In this document: positions 24,452 to 32,779 of the stretch, one piece after another | How positions within the stretch are numbered: position 1 is the first letter of the stretch | How the letters are laid out: each line of letters begins with the position of its first letter | Assembly: GCA_027531445.1 (NCBI GenBank) | Contig: JAPZRK010000008.1 | Location: forward strand, 20,957-84,956 | DNA length: 64,000 bases | DNA from: Leptospira sp. | GTDB lineage: Bacteria; Spirochaetota; Leptospiria; Leptospirales; Leptospiraceae | Direction: 5' to 3' | The notes under the pieces: generated by a model | Told to the model about the DNA's origin: nothing | What the model saw: only the letters and a program-made list of their open reading frames with translations | Databases searched by the model: none | Position numbers and translations under genes: made by a program

Positions 24452-24478
24452 AGCCCGGATCATCCGGGCTTTTTTTAT
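24452..24478 (+). terminator. Strong rho-independent terminator
   Basis: AGCCCGG (24452-24458), a 5-base loop ATCAT, and CCGGGCT (24464-24470) form a perfect stem followed by TTTTTTT. It ends the gene that stops at 24426 and insulates the acyltransferase gene. Confidence 0.92.
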
Positions 24479-24513
24479 TTCCCTGAATCCCTATCTCCCG
24501 TCAACTGTCAGGT

Positions 24514-25305
24514 GTGGCTAAAATACCTTTCCTTGACGACTATCTCGTCCGTGCATTGCAGGGACAAAAACCAGAGTATGGCTATTTTGTAATCAAAATC
24601 TATCTTCGTGTGCTGATCCTTATTTTCGGCAAAGCGAGCCCACTCCTCGTGAAGGGGTTGTATCATTCTGTCAGACGGGACACTCCGGCGCGCATTGAAG
24701 CTTTTCTGAAAGGTTCCCGTTTGTGGGGAGAAGATGTTAGCAAATATACAAACTCAACTTTAAAAAGCTTCAATGAGATCAATCCGCCTGTGAAAGGTCA
24801 TTTTATCTTTTTGAATCATGTAAACGAATTGGACTTTCCTTATGATTGTTATATGATCGGAAGACCTTACTTAGCTAACCAAGTCATCAAAAAGACATTA
24901 TTTGCCTATTGGTGGATGCTTGCTATGGGATCCCAAGTTTTCGACAACTCCAAAGCCAGAACTGTCGTAAAGTCCATCAAACGATTGTTAAAAGGATTGG
25001 AGACCACTTCCTATATCGTTTATCCGGAAGGTCACAACTCATATTCGGAAGAGATTCGCCCGCTCAAAAAGGGAATGGTTAAGATCGCCTTCGATCAAAA
25101 GATACCCATTTATGTAGCAGTCAAATCTGGCGTTTCTAGTTACCAACACCAGAGGAAAAATAACTTTGTCGGCTATATGGAAGTAGGGATCTTTAAACCT
25201 GAAGATTTTGGAACCTTTGAAGAGCTACAGGCTCATTTATTGGACGTAATGCGGGCGAGGAAAAAAGAGTTGGATGCATTGATCGAAGCGGAGAAGGCAA
25301 AATAG
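24514..25305 (+). CDS. 1-acylglycerol-3-phosphate acyltransferase-like protein (PlsC family)
   Basis: A 263-residue protein starting at a GTG at 24514 (weak CAGG before it). It has the LPLAT motifs: 'NHVNELDF' (His-x4-Asp, catalytic), 'YPEGHNSYSEEI' (EGxxS-like motif III) and a 'PIYVAVKSGVS' block. PlsC transfers an acyl chain from acyl-ACP or acyl-CoA to 1-acyl-glycerol-3-phosphate to make phosphatidate at the inner membrane. A hydrophobic N-terminal segment (about 23-45) could anchor it. It stands alone between the terminator of the previous gene and the convergent sigma-factor gene. The exact acceptor is uncertain because several LPLAT paralogues usually exist. Confidence 0.88.
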   Translation: MAKIPFLDDYLVRALQGQKPEYGYFVIKIYLRVLILIFGKASPLLVKGLYHSVRRDTPARIEAFLKGSRLWGEDVSKYTNSTLKSFNEINPPVKGHFIFLNHVNELDFPYDCYMIGRPYLANQVIKKTLFAYWWMLAMGSQVFDNSKARTVVKSIKRLLKGLETTSYIVYPEGHNSYSEEIRPLKKGMVKIAFDQKIPIYVAVKSGVSSYQHQRKNNFVGYMEVGIFKPEDFGTFEELQAHLLDVMRARKKELDALIEAEKAK

Positions 25306-25315
25306 AGGGCACTTT

Positions 25316-26200
25316 TTAAAGATCTGAATCAAAATTAAAAATGGTTTTTACCCTATCATCTTTTAAAATATTTGAAACTAATGATTTATAATGGTCTTTT
25401 TCTTGAAAGGGGTGACTTCGATATAGATCTGCATATTCAAATTCCGTCAATTCATCCAAATCATTAGTCTTCCTAGGTAGAACTTCATTTATTTGATTAA
25501 GATATTCCGTATTGTATTTCATTTTACTTTCATCAACCCAGCCGGCTTGAATAAAAGATTTTGTTTTGCGCTCACAACGGCATGGATTTGTAGTCTTGAC
25601 CAAACCACATTTATCATTCATAAAGTTGTAAAGATCTTTGCGCGCACGAGAAAGTTTTTGGCGAAAATTATCCTTTGATATTTCGAGAAGGTCTGCGCCT
25701 AGCGAATGATCTATGCTAAAAATTTCACCCAGAACATAAACTAGTCTCTGCTCTCGATCTAAGCAAAGTAGCATTCCGCTCATACAACTGATTTTTGCTT
25801 CAGCGATGAGCTCTTTCATCTCTAATTGTTCAATCGCAGAAAGACTGTTATCTGCCATCTTGTTAAGTTCGTTTCCATAGGCATCAAAAGAGGTGATGTA
25901 ATCTTCTAGCCACACCTTTTTCATTTTGAGAAAGTGATTGAAAGTGATTCTGTAAAGCCAAGTACGAAAGCTACTTTCGTTTCGAAACTTTGCAAGATTG
26001 GTAATAACTTTGATCAACACTTCCTGAGTGATATCTTCTGCATCAAACGGACTTAAGGTCATTTTTAATGCTACATTGTAAATGTAATGTTGGTGTTTTT
26101 TTACTAATCTCTCAAGGGCGACTCGTGAACCCTCCCTCGCTTGAGAAATGAGATCCGAGTCTTCCTGTTCGGAGTAAGATGCAAGAAAAGGATGCACCAC
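25316..26200 (-). CDS. ECF-type sigma factor with C-terminal extension
   Basis: A 294-residue sigma-70 family protein with region 2 at about 25-95 ('FDAEDITQEVLIKVITNLAK', 'FRTWLYRITFNHFL') and region 4 at about 130-195 ('LGADLLEISKDNFRQKLSRAR'). About 95 further residues follow with 'NPCRCERKTKSF', a cysteine pair seen in ECF groups with a C-terminal domain, where the extension may regulate activity without an anti-sigma factor. The start is a GTG at 26200 that shares one base with the TAG stop of the preceding lipoprotein gene (TAGTG), so the two are translationally coupled. No anti-sigma gene is adjacent, which makes the extension and the lipoprotein candidate regulators. Confidence 0.9.
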   Translation of the reverse strand: MVHPFLASYSEQEDSDLISQAREGSRVALERLVKKHQHYIYNVALKMTLSPFDAEDITQEVLIKVITNLAKFRNESSFRTWLYRITFNHFLKMKKVWLEDYITSFDAYGNELNKMADNSLSAIEQLEMKELIAEAKISCMSGMLLCLDREQRLVYVLGEIFSIDHSLGADLLEISKDNFRQKLSRARKDLYNFMNDKCGLVKTTNPCRCERKTKSFIQAGWVDESKMKYNTEYLNQINEVLPRKTNDLDELTEFEYADLYRSHPFQEKDHYKSLVSNILKDDRVKTIFNFDSDL

Positions 26201-26589
26201 TATTCCGAAATTACAGGCGTTAGTAGATTGAATTTAAGAGTTTTAAAATCAATCGTCTCCATAAATGGTTGTGCTGCTTCTGACTTTTCTGCAAGTTTGC
26301 CTGCATCTTCAAAACTTTTTTGATTTTCCCAATACACAATATCAGTCCAGACCTTTTCTTTTGAAACAGCTAATGTCCGTTTCAAATACCCTTTCTGTTT
26401 TTCAAGAAATTCCGTTTGGATCTTTCGTGCTGACGCTTTGAAATCTTCGTCAGAGACTGTAGCTTTGAGTTTGAACTCTGTAATTTCAATGACTCCTGGC
26501 TTTATAGATGGGGTACTCGCTGTTTCCTGCGAGGGTTTGCATGTATGGAAAAATGCCCAGACGAGTGCGATTATATAGATTGGTTTCAT
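26200..26589 (-). CDS. Lipoprotein with antibiotic-biosynthesis-monooxygenase-like domain
   Basis: A 129-residue protein from the ATG at 26589, which has a good AAGGAAGG leader. 'IIALVWAFFHTC' ends in a lipobox-like cysteine, and a Ser/Thr/Pro linker follows. The domain at about 34-125 ('VIEITEFKLKATVSDEDF', 'QKGYLKRTLA', 'WTDIVYWENQKSFEDA') has the pattern of a dimeric alpha/beta-barrel (ABM-like) domain, which binds small aromatic molecules or haem in other proteins. It is upstream of and coupled to an ECF sigma factor, so a ligand-sensing role at the membrane is possible; that is inference. Confidence 0.75.
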   Translation of the reverse strand: MKPIYIIALVWAFFHTCKPSQETASTPSIKPGVIEITEFKLKATVSDEDFKASARKIQTEFLEKQKGYLKRTLAVSKEKVWTDIVYWENQKSFEDAGKLAEKSEAAQPFMETIDFKTLKFNLLTPVISE

Positions 26590-26673
26590 AATTTCCTTCC
26601 TTAAATTATAAATAGTTAGATCCAAATCGAGAGGGGGTGTGACAGTGATCGTTTCTTTTTTTGTATTTTTGGC

Positions 26674-27843
26674 TTATTTGATTTCAAGATTTGATATATC
26701 CCTTCGCGGACTTTGGAAATGATAATCGCTCCTACCAATTCGAAATAACATCTGTATTTTCTCACTCGACGGTATCTCTAAGAGTTTTTCTAATTTGAGT
26801 CTGAGTGCGTCCATCTCTGGATACTCCTGCAAAATCTGACTCATTGGATGAATTGCGTAGCGTTTTTCGTTCAACAATAAATTGACTCTTGCATACGACT
26901 CGCCTGCATTCACCCAATCCCTAGGGCTGTTTTTGGGAGTTTTGATATATCCGAATGCCTTTGCGCTATTTACTTGTTTGCGAAAAGAATCGATGGCAGC
27001 ATTTTTTGTAAAATCGGAATGCCAATCCTCTGGTTTTGTAGATACAAAAAAGTTACTGATAAAAAAGTAAGAAAGCCCTGTCATCCCATTCCCACGTAAG
27101 CTGATGCCGTCCTTTTTTTCATAAATCTCTGAATCAGTGGTTCGAAACCAAATTCGACTTTCTTCGTTCGTTCTTGTTAGGTTGATCTCGAGCGCGAATG
27201 CCTCGATCAATAAACCTTGTATCTCCGAGAATTTGGAATTTGATCCGGGGATCCAAATCAGATTTCCTTGTTCGGAATTGATCTGACCTGAGATTTGAAG
27301 TAGATCTTCGCCTTTGACATTTTTGTCGGAATATACACTTCGATTTGTGGTTCTAGTTTGAAGCGATTGAAACAATGGGTTCGGTTTTTCTTTTGTGGGT
27401 TCTAAACTTAATTTGGCTACGGGCTTCTTTCCAGTTTGTGTCATCTTATATTCTCCTTCTGGAAAATAAGTTACTTTCGTTTCGAAGCCTAAGGATGAAG
27501 CTCCCATCTTAAAACATTCGATAAAACATCCCTGTCCAATATGAATTTGTCGCTGTGATGGATCTGTAAATGGTAGAATTCTACTTTCATCTACAAATAG
27601 TAAAACGCTACGCTCAGAGATTACTTTAAACTTCCAAGCTTGTGTATTATGTGGATTAGGTGAGAGTGATCCAGCATATAGGGCTTTCCAAATATTAGGA
27701 ACTTGAGCATCTGCAAAAATGGGCATCCCTTCATCTCTAGTTGGTAAACTCTGGCATGTCTCCAAAAATTGTGGCAAAGTCAATATAATACCGAACGAAA
27801 GGGAAGTGTTTAAAAAATGTTTCCGAGATGTCTTTTTACTCAT
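26674..27843 (-). CDS. Acg-like nitroreductase-family protein, exported
   Basis: A 389-residue protein from the ATG at 27843. The start 'SKKTSRKHFLNTSLSFGIILTLP' resembles a signal or Tat-like leader without the twin arginine. The body matches the Acg-type FMN-binding nitroreductase fold: 'ALYAGSLSPNPHNTQAWKF' near residue 50, 'IHIGQGCFIECFKMGASSLG' and 'LQTRTTNRSVYSD'. In the family, such proteins bind or sequester FMN and usually lack normal nitroreductase activity. The neighbours are the ECF sigma operon downstream and the triple-domain protein upstream; all are on the minus strand but separated by 80-100 bases. Confidence 0.8.
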   Translation of the reverse strand: MSKKTSRKHFLNTSLSFGIILTLPQFLETCQSLPTRDEGMPIFADAQVPNIWKALYAGSLSPNPHNTQAWKFKVISERSVLLFVDESRILPFTDPSQRQIHIGQGCFIECFKMGASSLGFETKVTYFPEGEYKMTQTGKKPVAKLSLEPTKEKPNPLFQSLQTRTTNRSVYSDKNVKGEDLLQISGQINSEQGNLIWIPGSNSKFSEIQGLLIEAFALEINLTRTNEESRIWFRTTDSEIYEKKDGISLRGNGMTGLSYFFISNFFVSTKPEDWHSDFTKNAAIDSFRKQVNSAKAFGYIKTPKNSPRDWVNAGESYARVNLLLNEKRYAIHPMSQILQEYPEMDALRLKLEKLLEIPSSEKIQMLFRIGRSDYHFQSPRRDISNLEIK

Positions 27844-27945
27844 ACAATTCTTCTTTGATCCATTTTTTAAAAGGTGCAATCATATTTCAAATGTTCGAAA
27901 AATAAAGTGGGGGTGCTATTTGCCAGGACCATTTACAACATTTCC

Positions 27946-30303
27946 TTAAGAAAGCGATTTTGCAAATTCATCCAAAAATGATTCTTGCTCTCTCGATTCG
28001 ATGGCTCGTTCACTTCTGGAAGAGCGTATGATTTGAATGGCTTTGTCAGAAGATATTTTTTCTTTATGCATAATATATGCGGCGGCCACCGTACCCGATC
28101 TACCCAATCCACCTACACAATGGATCAGGATTTTGTTTGTCGGATTGGCAAGTGTTGTATCCATCCAAGACATGGCATTTTGTAATGCTTCTTTCGATGG
28201 AACACGTTGGTCGAGAATCGGTAGATAGTATCCAGAAATACCCGCGGATGCATAGTCTTCCTTAAGATTGGATACTCCATAGTCACTATATTCCTGTTCG
28301 GTGATGAGAGACATTACATGGGTGATGCCATTATTTTTAATGTCTTTTATGTCATCATCTATGTTACGCCCGCGGTCTTTTCTTCCTGGTAGAATCGTGA
28401 GTCCGATGCGTCCGTAAATTCCGTTGGTTTGATCATTTTCATGAGCTAGAAAATCGATGCGAAGGTTTTTTGATTTTGTGATGTAGTTTCTCACCTTTTC
28501 GATCAATACACATCCTGAATGTAATGCCCACTTCCTTTGAAAATCGTTACTTTCATCAAAAGATAGAGTATGCATCGCATAACGTAGTAGGCCTACATGG
28601 ATTTGATACGGATCACGATCCAATTTGACGAGTGCCGGGTAAAATGATCGAAGTTTTGCGATGACGCGGTATGCTTTTTGGAGTTTTGAATTTTTTAGTA
28701 TGGAAGGTGCTTCCAAAGGAAGAGCAATGCCTAAATCTTCTTGATCTAGTAAAATTTCCGTAAGCTGAATTGCTTCAAGCAATTCTGTTTCACTCTCAAT
28801 TTTTGTAAAAATGTATAAGATATCATTTTCCAATTTCAGAAGGTCTCGTAAAATATGACCTCTATGTGTATGGAAAAAATCAATCAGCCAAACATTATCT
28901 TGGGCATCCAAAATTATATTTGCACCATTCAAATCTCCATGAACATACGCTAGGTTGTGGTTAACTGCATTGTACTCTTTTAAAGTCAATAAATCATGTT
29001 CATAAAAATGGCAGGGATTCCCCATTTGAATGTCAGGCAAGATTTCAATTTTATCTCCATTGGCTGGAGATCCAATCAAGGATTCTACTCGAGATCTGAC
29101 ACTCTTTGCATATTTTGCCTGAAAGTCATAGTATTCCAGTAGATTCAGTCGTTCAGTTCCACCTGCTTCATACAACCTTCCTAATTGTTGTTTGAAAACT
29201 ACATCCAGCACTTTGTCGATGGCCGTAAAATCATTGCTTGCACCAAACATTTTTTGGAATGTACGCACGTTCCCGTCTAGCATAGCCGCATAACGATATT
29301 TGATGGCACCTCGGTCACCTAATTCACAAAAATCGACAATAGATGGTGCATTATTGCCCAATACTTCCTGAATCCTTTCAAAGGATGTTCTTTCTTTTGC
29401 TATTAAGTCTCTGTTGCCGATTTTTACGACGCAAGGAACTTGCGTATGCCCAAATAAATCAATGGCGGTTGTTTTGAGCACAACATTGCCAGAAAAACCT
29501 CCATCTAATGTTTTGAAGTCGGCTTCTTTACAATCACGAAAAAGATAGAGGAGTATTTTTTTATCTGTATCTGAGATAGGGTATTTGGGATCCAATTTTA
29601 AATGATCGGAAGAGACACGTGAATGACTGGAAATTTTCTTTTCAAGATCAGGCTGTGAACCAGTTAAAAATTGAGTAAAAGAACCAATGGATGGGAAAAT
29701 TTCTATACCGAGGATTTGTTTGAGCTGATCAAGAGCGATGAAATGCATCGATAAAGATGAACTTGCTGTGAGCGCCGAACAAACTGCAATCTCAAATTCG
29801 GGATAACGTGTTTTCAAATCATAACAAAGGAATGTGATTTTCGCCTCAGTCCATACACCTGTGATACCCACTTTGAGTTTTTGCCCCTTGAAAGGAGCAA
29901 GTGTTTCGGCCAAATTTGTATCCACAAAATCATTCAAACCTGATGCATTGATGATGTGATGCCTCGATGCATCATTTCCCATCCATGATTGAAAGACAAA
30001 CTCTGCTCCCTTCGTATTGGCAATGCAATGGGATCCGAACTGTGCTAGGTGATCCACTTGTTTTTTGTCGTTTGCATCATGCCAATCTCGAATATGAATG
30101 ATTTCAAGATCGCTTTTTGGAGTTTGATACGCCCACTCGATCAAAGAGTAAACAGGTCCATGCTCTGCCATTTCGCTCAAAAGACGGTTCGATTCCGCAT
30201 AACCAACGTGTAGCGAATTCGGTAAAGGATCGTATTTGTCCAAAAGTGCCGTAAAGTCGTTTTGAAGGCATTGAGTGAAAAGGATTGCTGGACCATTTGT
30301 CAT
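27946..30303 (-). CDS. Three-domain fusion: isochorismatase-like, kinase-like and dual-specificity phosphatase
   Basis: A 785-residue soluble protein. Residues 1-210 resemble a cysteine hydrolase of the isochorismatase type ('LFTQCLQNDF' with the Asp, 'VGITGVWTEAKITFLCYDL'). The nucleophile Cys expected after 'G-V-x-T-x-x' appears to be Lys, so this domain may not catalyse. Residues 260-560 look like an aminoglycoside-phosphotransferase/kinase-like fold ('YVHGDLNGANIILD' catalytic loop, 'WLIDFFHTHRG' for DFG). Residues 640-785 are a tyrosine/dual-specificity phosphatase with 'HCVGGLGRSGT' (P-loop Cys and Arg) and an upstream general-acid region. A kinase and phosphatase in one chain suggest a reversible phosphorylation switch. 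The target is unknown. Confidence 0.85.
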   Translation of the reverse strand: MTNGPAILFTQCLQNDFTALLDKYDPLPNSLHVGYAESNRLLSEMAEHGPVYSLIEWAYQTPKSDLEIIHIRDWHDANDKKQVDHLAQFGSHCIANTKGAEFVFQSWMGNDASRHHIINASGLNDFVDTNLAETLAPFKGQKLKVGITGVWTEAKITFLCYDLKTRYPEFEIAVCSALTASSSLSMHFIALDQLKQILGIEIFPSIGSFTQFLTGSQPDLEKKISSHSRVSSDHLKLDPKYPISDTDKKILLYLFRDCKEADFKTLDGGFSGNVVLKTTAIDLFGHTQVPCVVKIGNRDLIAKERTSFERIQEVLGNNAPSIVDFCELGDRGAIKYRYAAMLDGNVRTFQKMFGASNDFTAIDKVLDVVFKQQLGRLYEAGGTERLNLLEYYDFQAKYAKSVRSRVESLIGSPANGDKIEILPDIQMGNPCHFYEHDLLTLKEYNAVNHNLAYVHGDLNGANIILDAQDNVWLIDFFHTHRGHILRDLLKLENDILYIFTKIESETELLEAIQLTEILLDQEDLGIALPLEAPSILKNSKLQKAYRVIAKLRSFYPALVKLDRDPYQIHVGLLRYAMHTLSFDESNDFQRKWALHSGCVLIEKVRNYITKSKNLRIDFLAHENDQTNGIYGRIGLTILPGRKDRGRNIDDDIKDIKNNGITHVMSLITEQEYSDYGVSNLKEDYASAGISGYYLPILDQRVPSKEALQNAMSWMDTTLANPTNKILIHCVGGLGRSGTVAAAYIMHKEKISSDKAIQIIRSSRSERAIESREQESFLDEFAKSLS

Positions 30304-30418
30304 GAGGAAATGCTATGAGATAGTCATCAAAAATCTACTTTTTATTCTGATTGTGCTTGCTTATTTTTAAAATTGGGATTTATAGAGATGATTTTAAAAA
30401 CGCAAATCATGAGGTGCT

Positions 30419-30727
30419 ATGAGAATTTTATTTTTACTGAGTCTCCTTATATGTTTTCCATTGATGGCTGGACCTGTCGGTTCCGACTGCACATTCAAAG
30501 GGAAAAAATTGTCTGGCAAAGTTCAGATTGTGAATAGTTTTCCAGATTTTAAAGTGCAGGTGGTAAATTCTTTTCCAGATCTAAAGGTTGTTCAAGTTTC
30601 TTCCTTTCCCAGTGATTGTGGAAAATGGCAAATTGTAGATAGCTTTCCTGACTTTAAAGTTCAGATCGTAAATTCTTTCCCGGATTTTAAAATCCAGTAT
30701 GTGAATAGTTTTCCCGGCGTTCCATAG
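30419..30727 (+). CDS. Small secreted protein made of NSFPDFK repeats
   Basis: A 102-residue protein with a signal peptide (residues 1-17, ending 'PLMAG'). From residue 34 it is built of six tandem units of about 11 residues with the theme K-V-Q-I-V-N-S-F-P-D-F; the third unit is diverged and carries a cysteine that may pair with Cys24. Each unit would form a short strand and a turn, giving a regular beta-solenoid or beta-hairpin stack. A good GAGGTG precedes the ATG. I know no function. Independent of its neighbours. Confidence 0.8.
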   Translation: MRILFLLSLLICFPLMAGPVGSDCTFKGKKLSGKVQIVNSFPDFKVQVVNSFPDLKVVQVSSFPSDCGKWQIVDSFPDFKVQIVNSFPDFKIQYVNSFPGVP

Positions 30728-30788
30728 ATAAGTAAGGATACTCTAGGATTAGGTGACTTAGTATATAGCGTACTACGTCAGGTGGGAT

Positions 30789-31250
30789 TCACATTCCAAA
30801 ATAGAGTTTACTAAAGATTGCAAATATCATTACCATGAGTACGCCTTGCATCCATGTAAAAATACGAAAACGATCCTCGATGGATTGAAATCGGATCGAA
30901 ACTGCTTCAAACTTGGAGTCCATCTCTGATTTAAAAGCTAAAAATCTAGCATCCATTTTTGATTCTAATGCTTCGAATTTAGCATCCATCTTTGATTCTA
31001 ATGCTTCAAACTTAGAATCCATTTTTGTTTCCAAAGCTTCAAATCGGGCGTCCATCGTTACGCGCAAATTTTCTAAGCGTTCGCTGGTCTTGAATTGTTC
31101 TTGTTGGATGGGCATAAGAACTTCCTTCTCCCATTTTAGAGGAGGAAATGGCCCTTTGGCAACAAACTTTTTTTCCATTTCGGATTCAATCTCGTAGGCG
31201 ATTTCTAAAGGAATATTTGCCTTTTTCAATGTCTCAATAAGTGTACTCAT
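30789..31250 (-). CDS. Coiled-coil protein with 11-residue repeats and a C-terminal membrane anchor
   Basis: A 153-residue protein. After an N-terminal helical segment, residues about 64-120 repeat a unit like M-D-A-K-F-E-A-L-E-S-K five times, a hendecad pattern that forms right-handed coiled coils. A C-terminal hydrophobic stretch ('WMQGVLMVMIFAIFS', about 130-145) should insert in a membrane. The design resembles DUF1640-type or tail-anchored coiled-coil proteins, but I cannot assign a function. The 33-bp DNA repeats behind it (about 30890-31060) could expand or contract. It is preceded by a good AGGAG leader. Confidence 0.8.
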   Translation of the reverse strand: MSTLIETLKKANIPLEIAYEIESEMEKKFVAKGPFPPLKWEKEVLMPIQQEQFKTSERLENLRVTMDARFEALETKMDSKFEALESKMDAKFEALESKMDARFLAFKSEMDSKFEAVSIRFQSIEDRFRIFTWMQGVLMVMIFAIFSKLYFGM

Positions 31251-31387
31251 TCTTTCTCCTGGTGCTACAGAGGAAGGTTGAATCTAAACGAGTTTGTACC
31301 TGAGTTTTTAATTTTTTTAAAAAAATTGACACTGCTCTCGATAATAAAGATTCTCCGTTAACTTAAAAAGGTCAAAGGAAAGTTAGT

Positions 31388-31798
31388 ATGTGGAAATCAT
31401 CAATAATATGTATTGTGCTCCTATTTGTAATGAATTGTCATCACAATAGGGTCACATTGAATCGAGAAGCAAAACCCGGGAAAACTGTCGAAAAAACATT
31501 TAGTTTTTTTATTGTGGGATTATTGCAAAACCGCGCTATTGAATATTCTGAATTATGTGAAAATGAGAAAATTTATCAGCTCCATTATTACAGGACTTTT
31601 GTTGATTTCTTATTGCACTTAGTAACGCTCAGCATCTACTCTCCAAAAACATTAGAAGTAACATGTGAAGCATCAAATAACACACTTAATTACGATAAGG
31701 ACGAAAAGAGAATCTCTGTGAGTTCACTTAAAGAGATAGTAGAATCGGATGATCAGATTCGACAACTCATCGTAAAACAAAACATAGCGAGATTCTAA
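31388..31798 (+). CDS. Bor-like lipoprotein
   Basis: A 136-residue lipoprotein. The signal ends 'LLFVMNC', so Cys17 is probably acylated. The mature domain follows the pattern of the lambda Bor / Iss family: a 'FSFFIVGLLQNRAIEYSELC' segment and a 'YYRTFVDFLLHLVTLSIYSP' segment followed by 'LEVTCE', with the two domain cysteines. Bor and Iss raise serum resistance in Escherichia coli; whether this one does is unknown. The leader AAAGGAAAG is well placed. One base after its stop begins a second small lipoprotein frame that is broken. Confidence 0.8.
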   Translation: MWKSSIICIVLLFVMNCHHNRVTLNREAKPGKTVEKTFSFFIVGLLQNRAIEYSELCENEKIYQLHYYRTFVDFLLHLVTLSIYSPKTLEVTCEASNNTLNYDKDEKRISVSSLKEIVESDDQIRQLIVKQNIARF

Positions 31799-31799
31799 T

Positions 31800-32176
31800 A
31801 TGAAGAAAATTAATTTTGTAGTATTTTTCATTCTGATTACCCTTAATTGCCATTCACTTGTGATTCATAAAAAGGGTTTACCTTCGATCGATCCACCAAG
31901 AACAGGGGGATGATAGTTATAAGTCTTACTTTTTCGGCCTAATCGACAGCAATGCGAGTGTGGGAGGAACTCTTCTATATTTCACCACTCGTCATTACGT
32001 GGCAAACGAACCAATACTGGTGCAATCCCGATGCTCCTGCAGCAGTGGCACCTGTAGAGAAAAAAAGAAGTAAAGTAGATCGCTCAGTATTCTTAACCTA
32101 CTACTATTGGGTTGATTCAAAAGAGAGTTATTCTCTCTTTGAATTGCCCAATTTGGTCTCACTTTCCCTTTCTTAA
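31800..32176 (+). pseudogene. Frameshifted small lipoprotein gene, possibly a second Bor-like protein
   Basis: An ATG at 31800 opens a lipoprotein signal ('KKINFVVFFILITLNC') but stops after 37 residues at 31911-31913. A shift in the run of five G's at about 31905-31909 lets the frame continue as 'DDSYKSYFFGLIDSNASV', and a second shift near 31950 gives 'LFYISPLVITWQTNQYWC', which resembles the end of the Bor-like domain in the preceding gene. So the most economical reading is one gene with two frameshifts or an internal deletion. The product of the downstream open frame alone (31952-32176) is unlikely to be a real independent protein. Sequencing error is an alternative for the homopolymer site. 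Confidence 0.5.
32106..32152. terminator. Long hairpin between convergent genes
   Basis: ATTGGG-TTG-ATTCAAAAGAGAG (32106-32127) pairs with CTCTCTTTGAAT-TG-CCCAAT (32133-32152) over about 18 bases with small bulges. It lies 7 bases beyond the stop of the minus-strand DUF2889 gene and after the decayed lipoprotein gene, so a bidirectional terminator is likely, although neither side has a classic T-run. Confidence 0.5.
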
Positions 32177-32779
32177 CCCGAGTAACAAAGGGGTGATACT
32201 CATTGCCCCTTTCAATTCGTTTCTTGAAGACTCATCTTCAAAGTTTTCACTCATCGTATAACAGCTATTTTTCATCACTCGGTCTTTGATCCACCACTGG
32301 TGAACGGCTGCACTCCGCTTCTCAAATGGCTTTGAATCTTGAGTATGGTATTCTTCATTCCACTCTCTTGGAAGTTCTCTACTTTTTAATTCATAGCCAA
32401 GTGCAGAAACAAAATTGTCCACAGCATAATACAATAATTGGTCAATTCGAATACAGCCATGTTTTGAATGTGCTATAAATTGTTTGATGGCGATGTCTAA
32501 AGCTGGGCGATTTAATTTTGTTCCATTTAAAAAATTATAATTTTGGATGGCACCAGGACATGTAGCAAATGGAGTGCGACGTTCTTCTATCTCGCAATCA
32601 ACGATCACTTGTTTTGAGAGATCGATTTCGAGAAGCAAACTGATGTCGTGATATCGATCATAGATTTTGGACTCGATGATCGCCTTCGCTGGTTTTTTAT
32701 CAAAGAACCACCAAAAAGACACGCTCATATTTCTTTCCAAACCTACTGGAACATTTTGTATTTTATTTCGGATCGACAT
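32159..32779 (-). CDS. DUF2889-like protein
   Basis: A 206-residue soluble protein that fits DUF2889 by pattern: an opening basic segment, 'YHDISLLLEIDLSKQVIVDCE' (the H-D-M-like strand), 'FATCPGAIQNYNFLNGTKL' and 'KHGCIRIDQLLYYAVD' (the 'GCtHL.eL' block). The family has no firm function; it occurs near degradation and transport genes in proteobacteria. Its ATG overlaps the stop of the sulfatase-type gene by 17 bases, so it is cotranscribed with it. Its 3' end abuts a long hairpin. Confidence 0.75.
   Translation of the reverse strand: MSIRNKIQNVPVGLERNMSVSFWWFFDKKPAKAIIESKIYDRYHDISLLLEIDLSKQVIVDCEIEERRTPFATCPGAIQNYNFLNGTKLNRPALDIAIKQFIAHSKHGCIRIDQLLYYAVDNFVSALGYELKSRELPREWNEEYHTQDSKPFEKRSAAVHQWWIKDRVMKNSCYTMSENFEDESSRNELKGAMSITPLLLGLRKGK

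Noticed and set aside
31952..32176. A separate 74-residue gene
   Set aside because: No ribosome-binding site, it runs through a strong hairpin, and its sequence fits better as the shifted end of the decayed lipoprotein gene.
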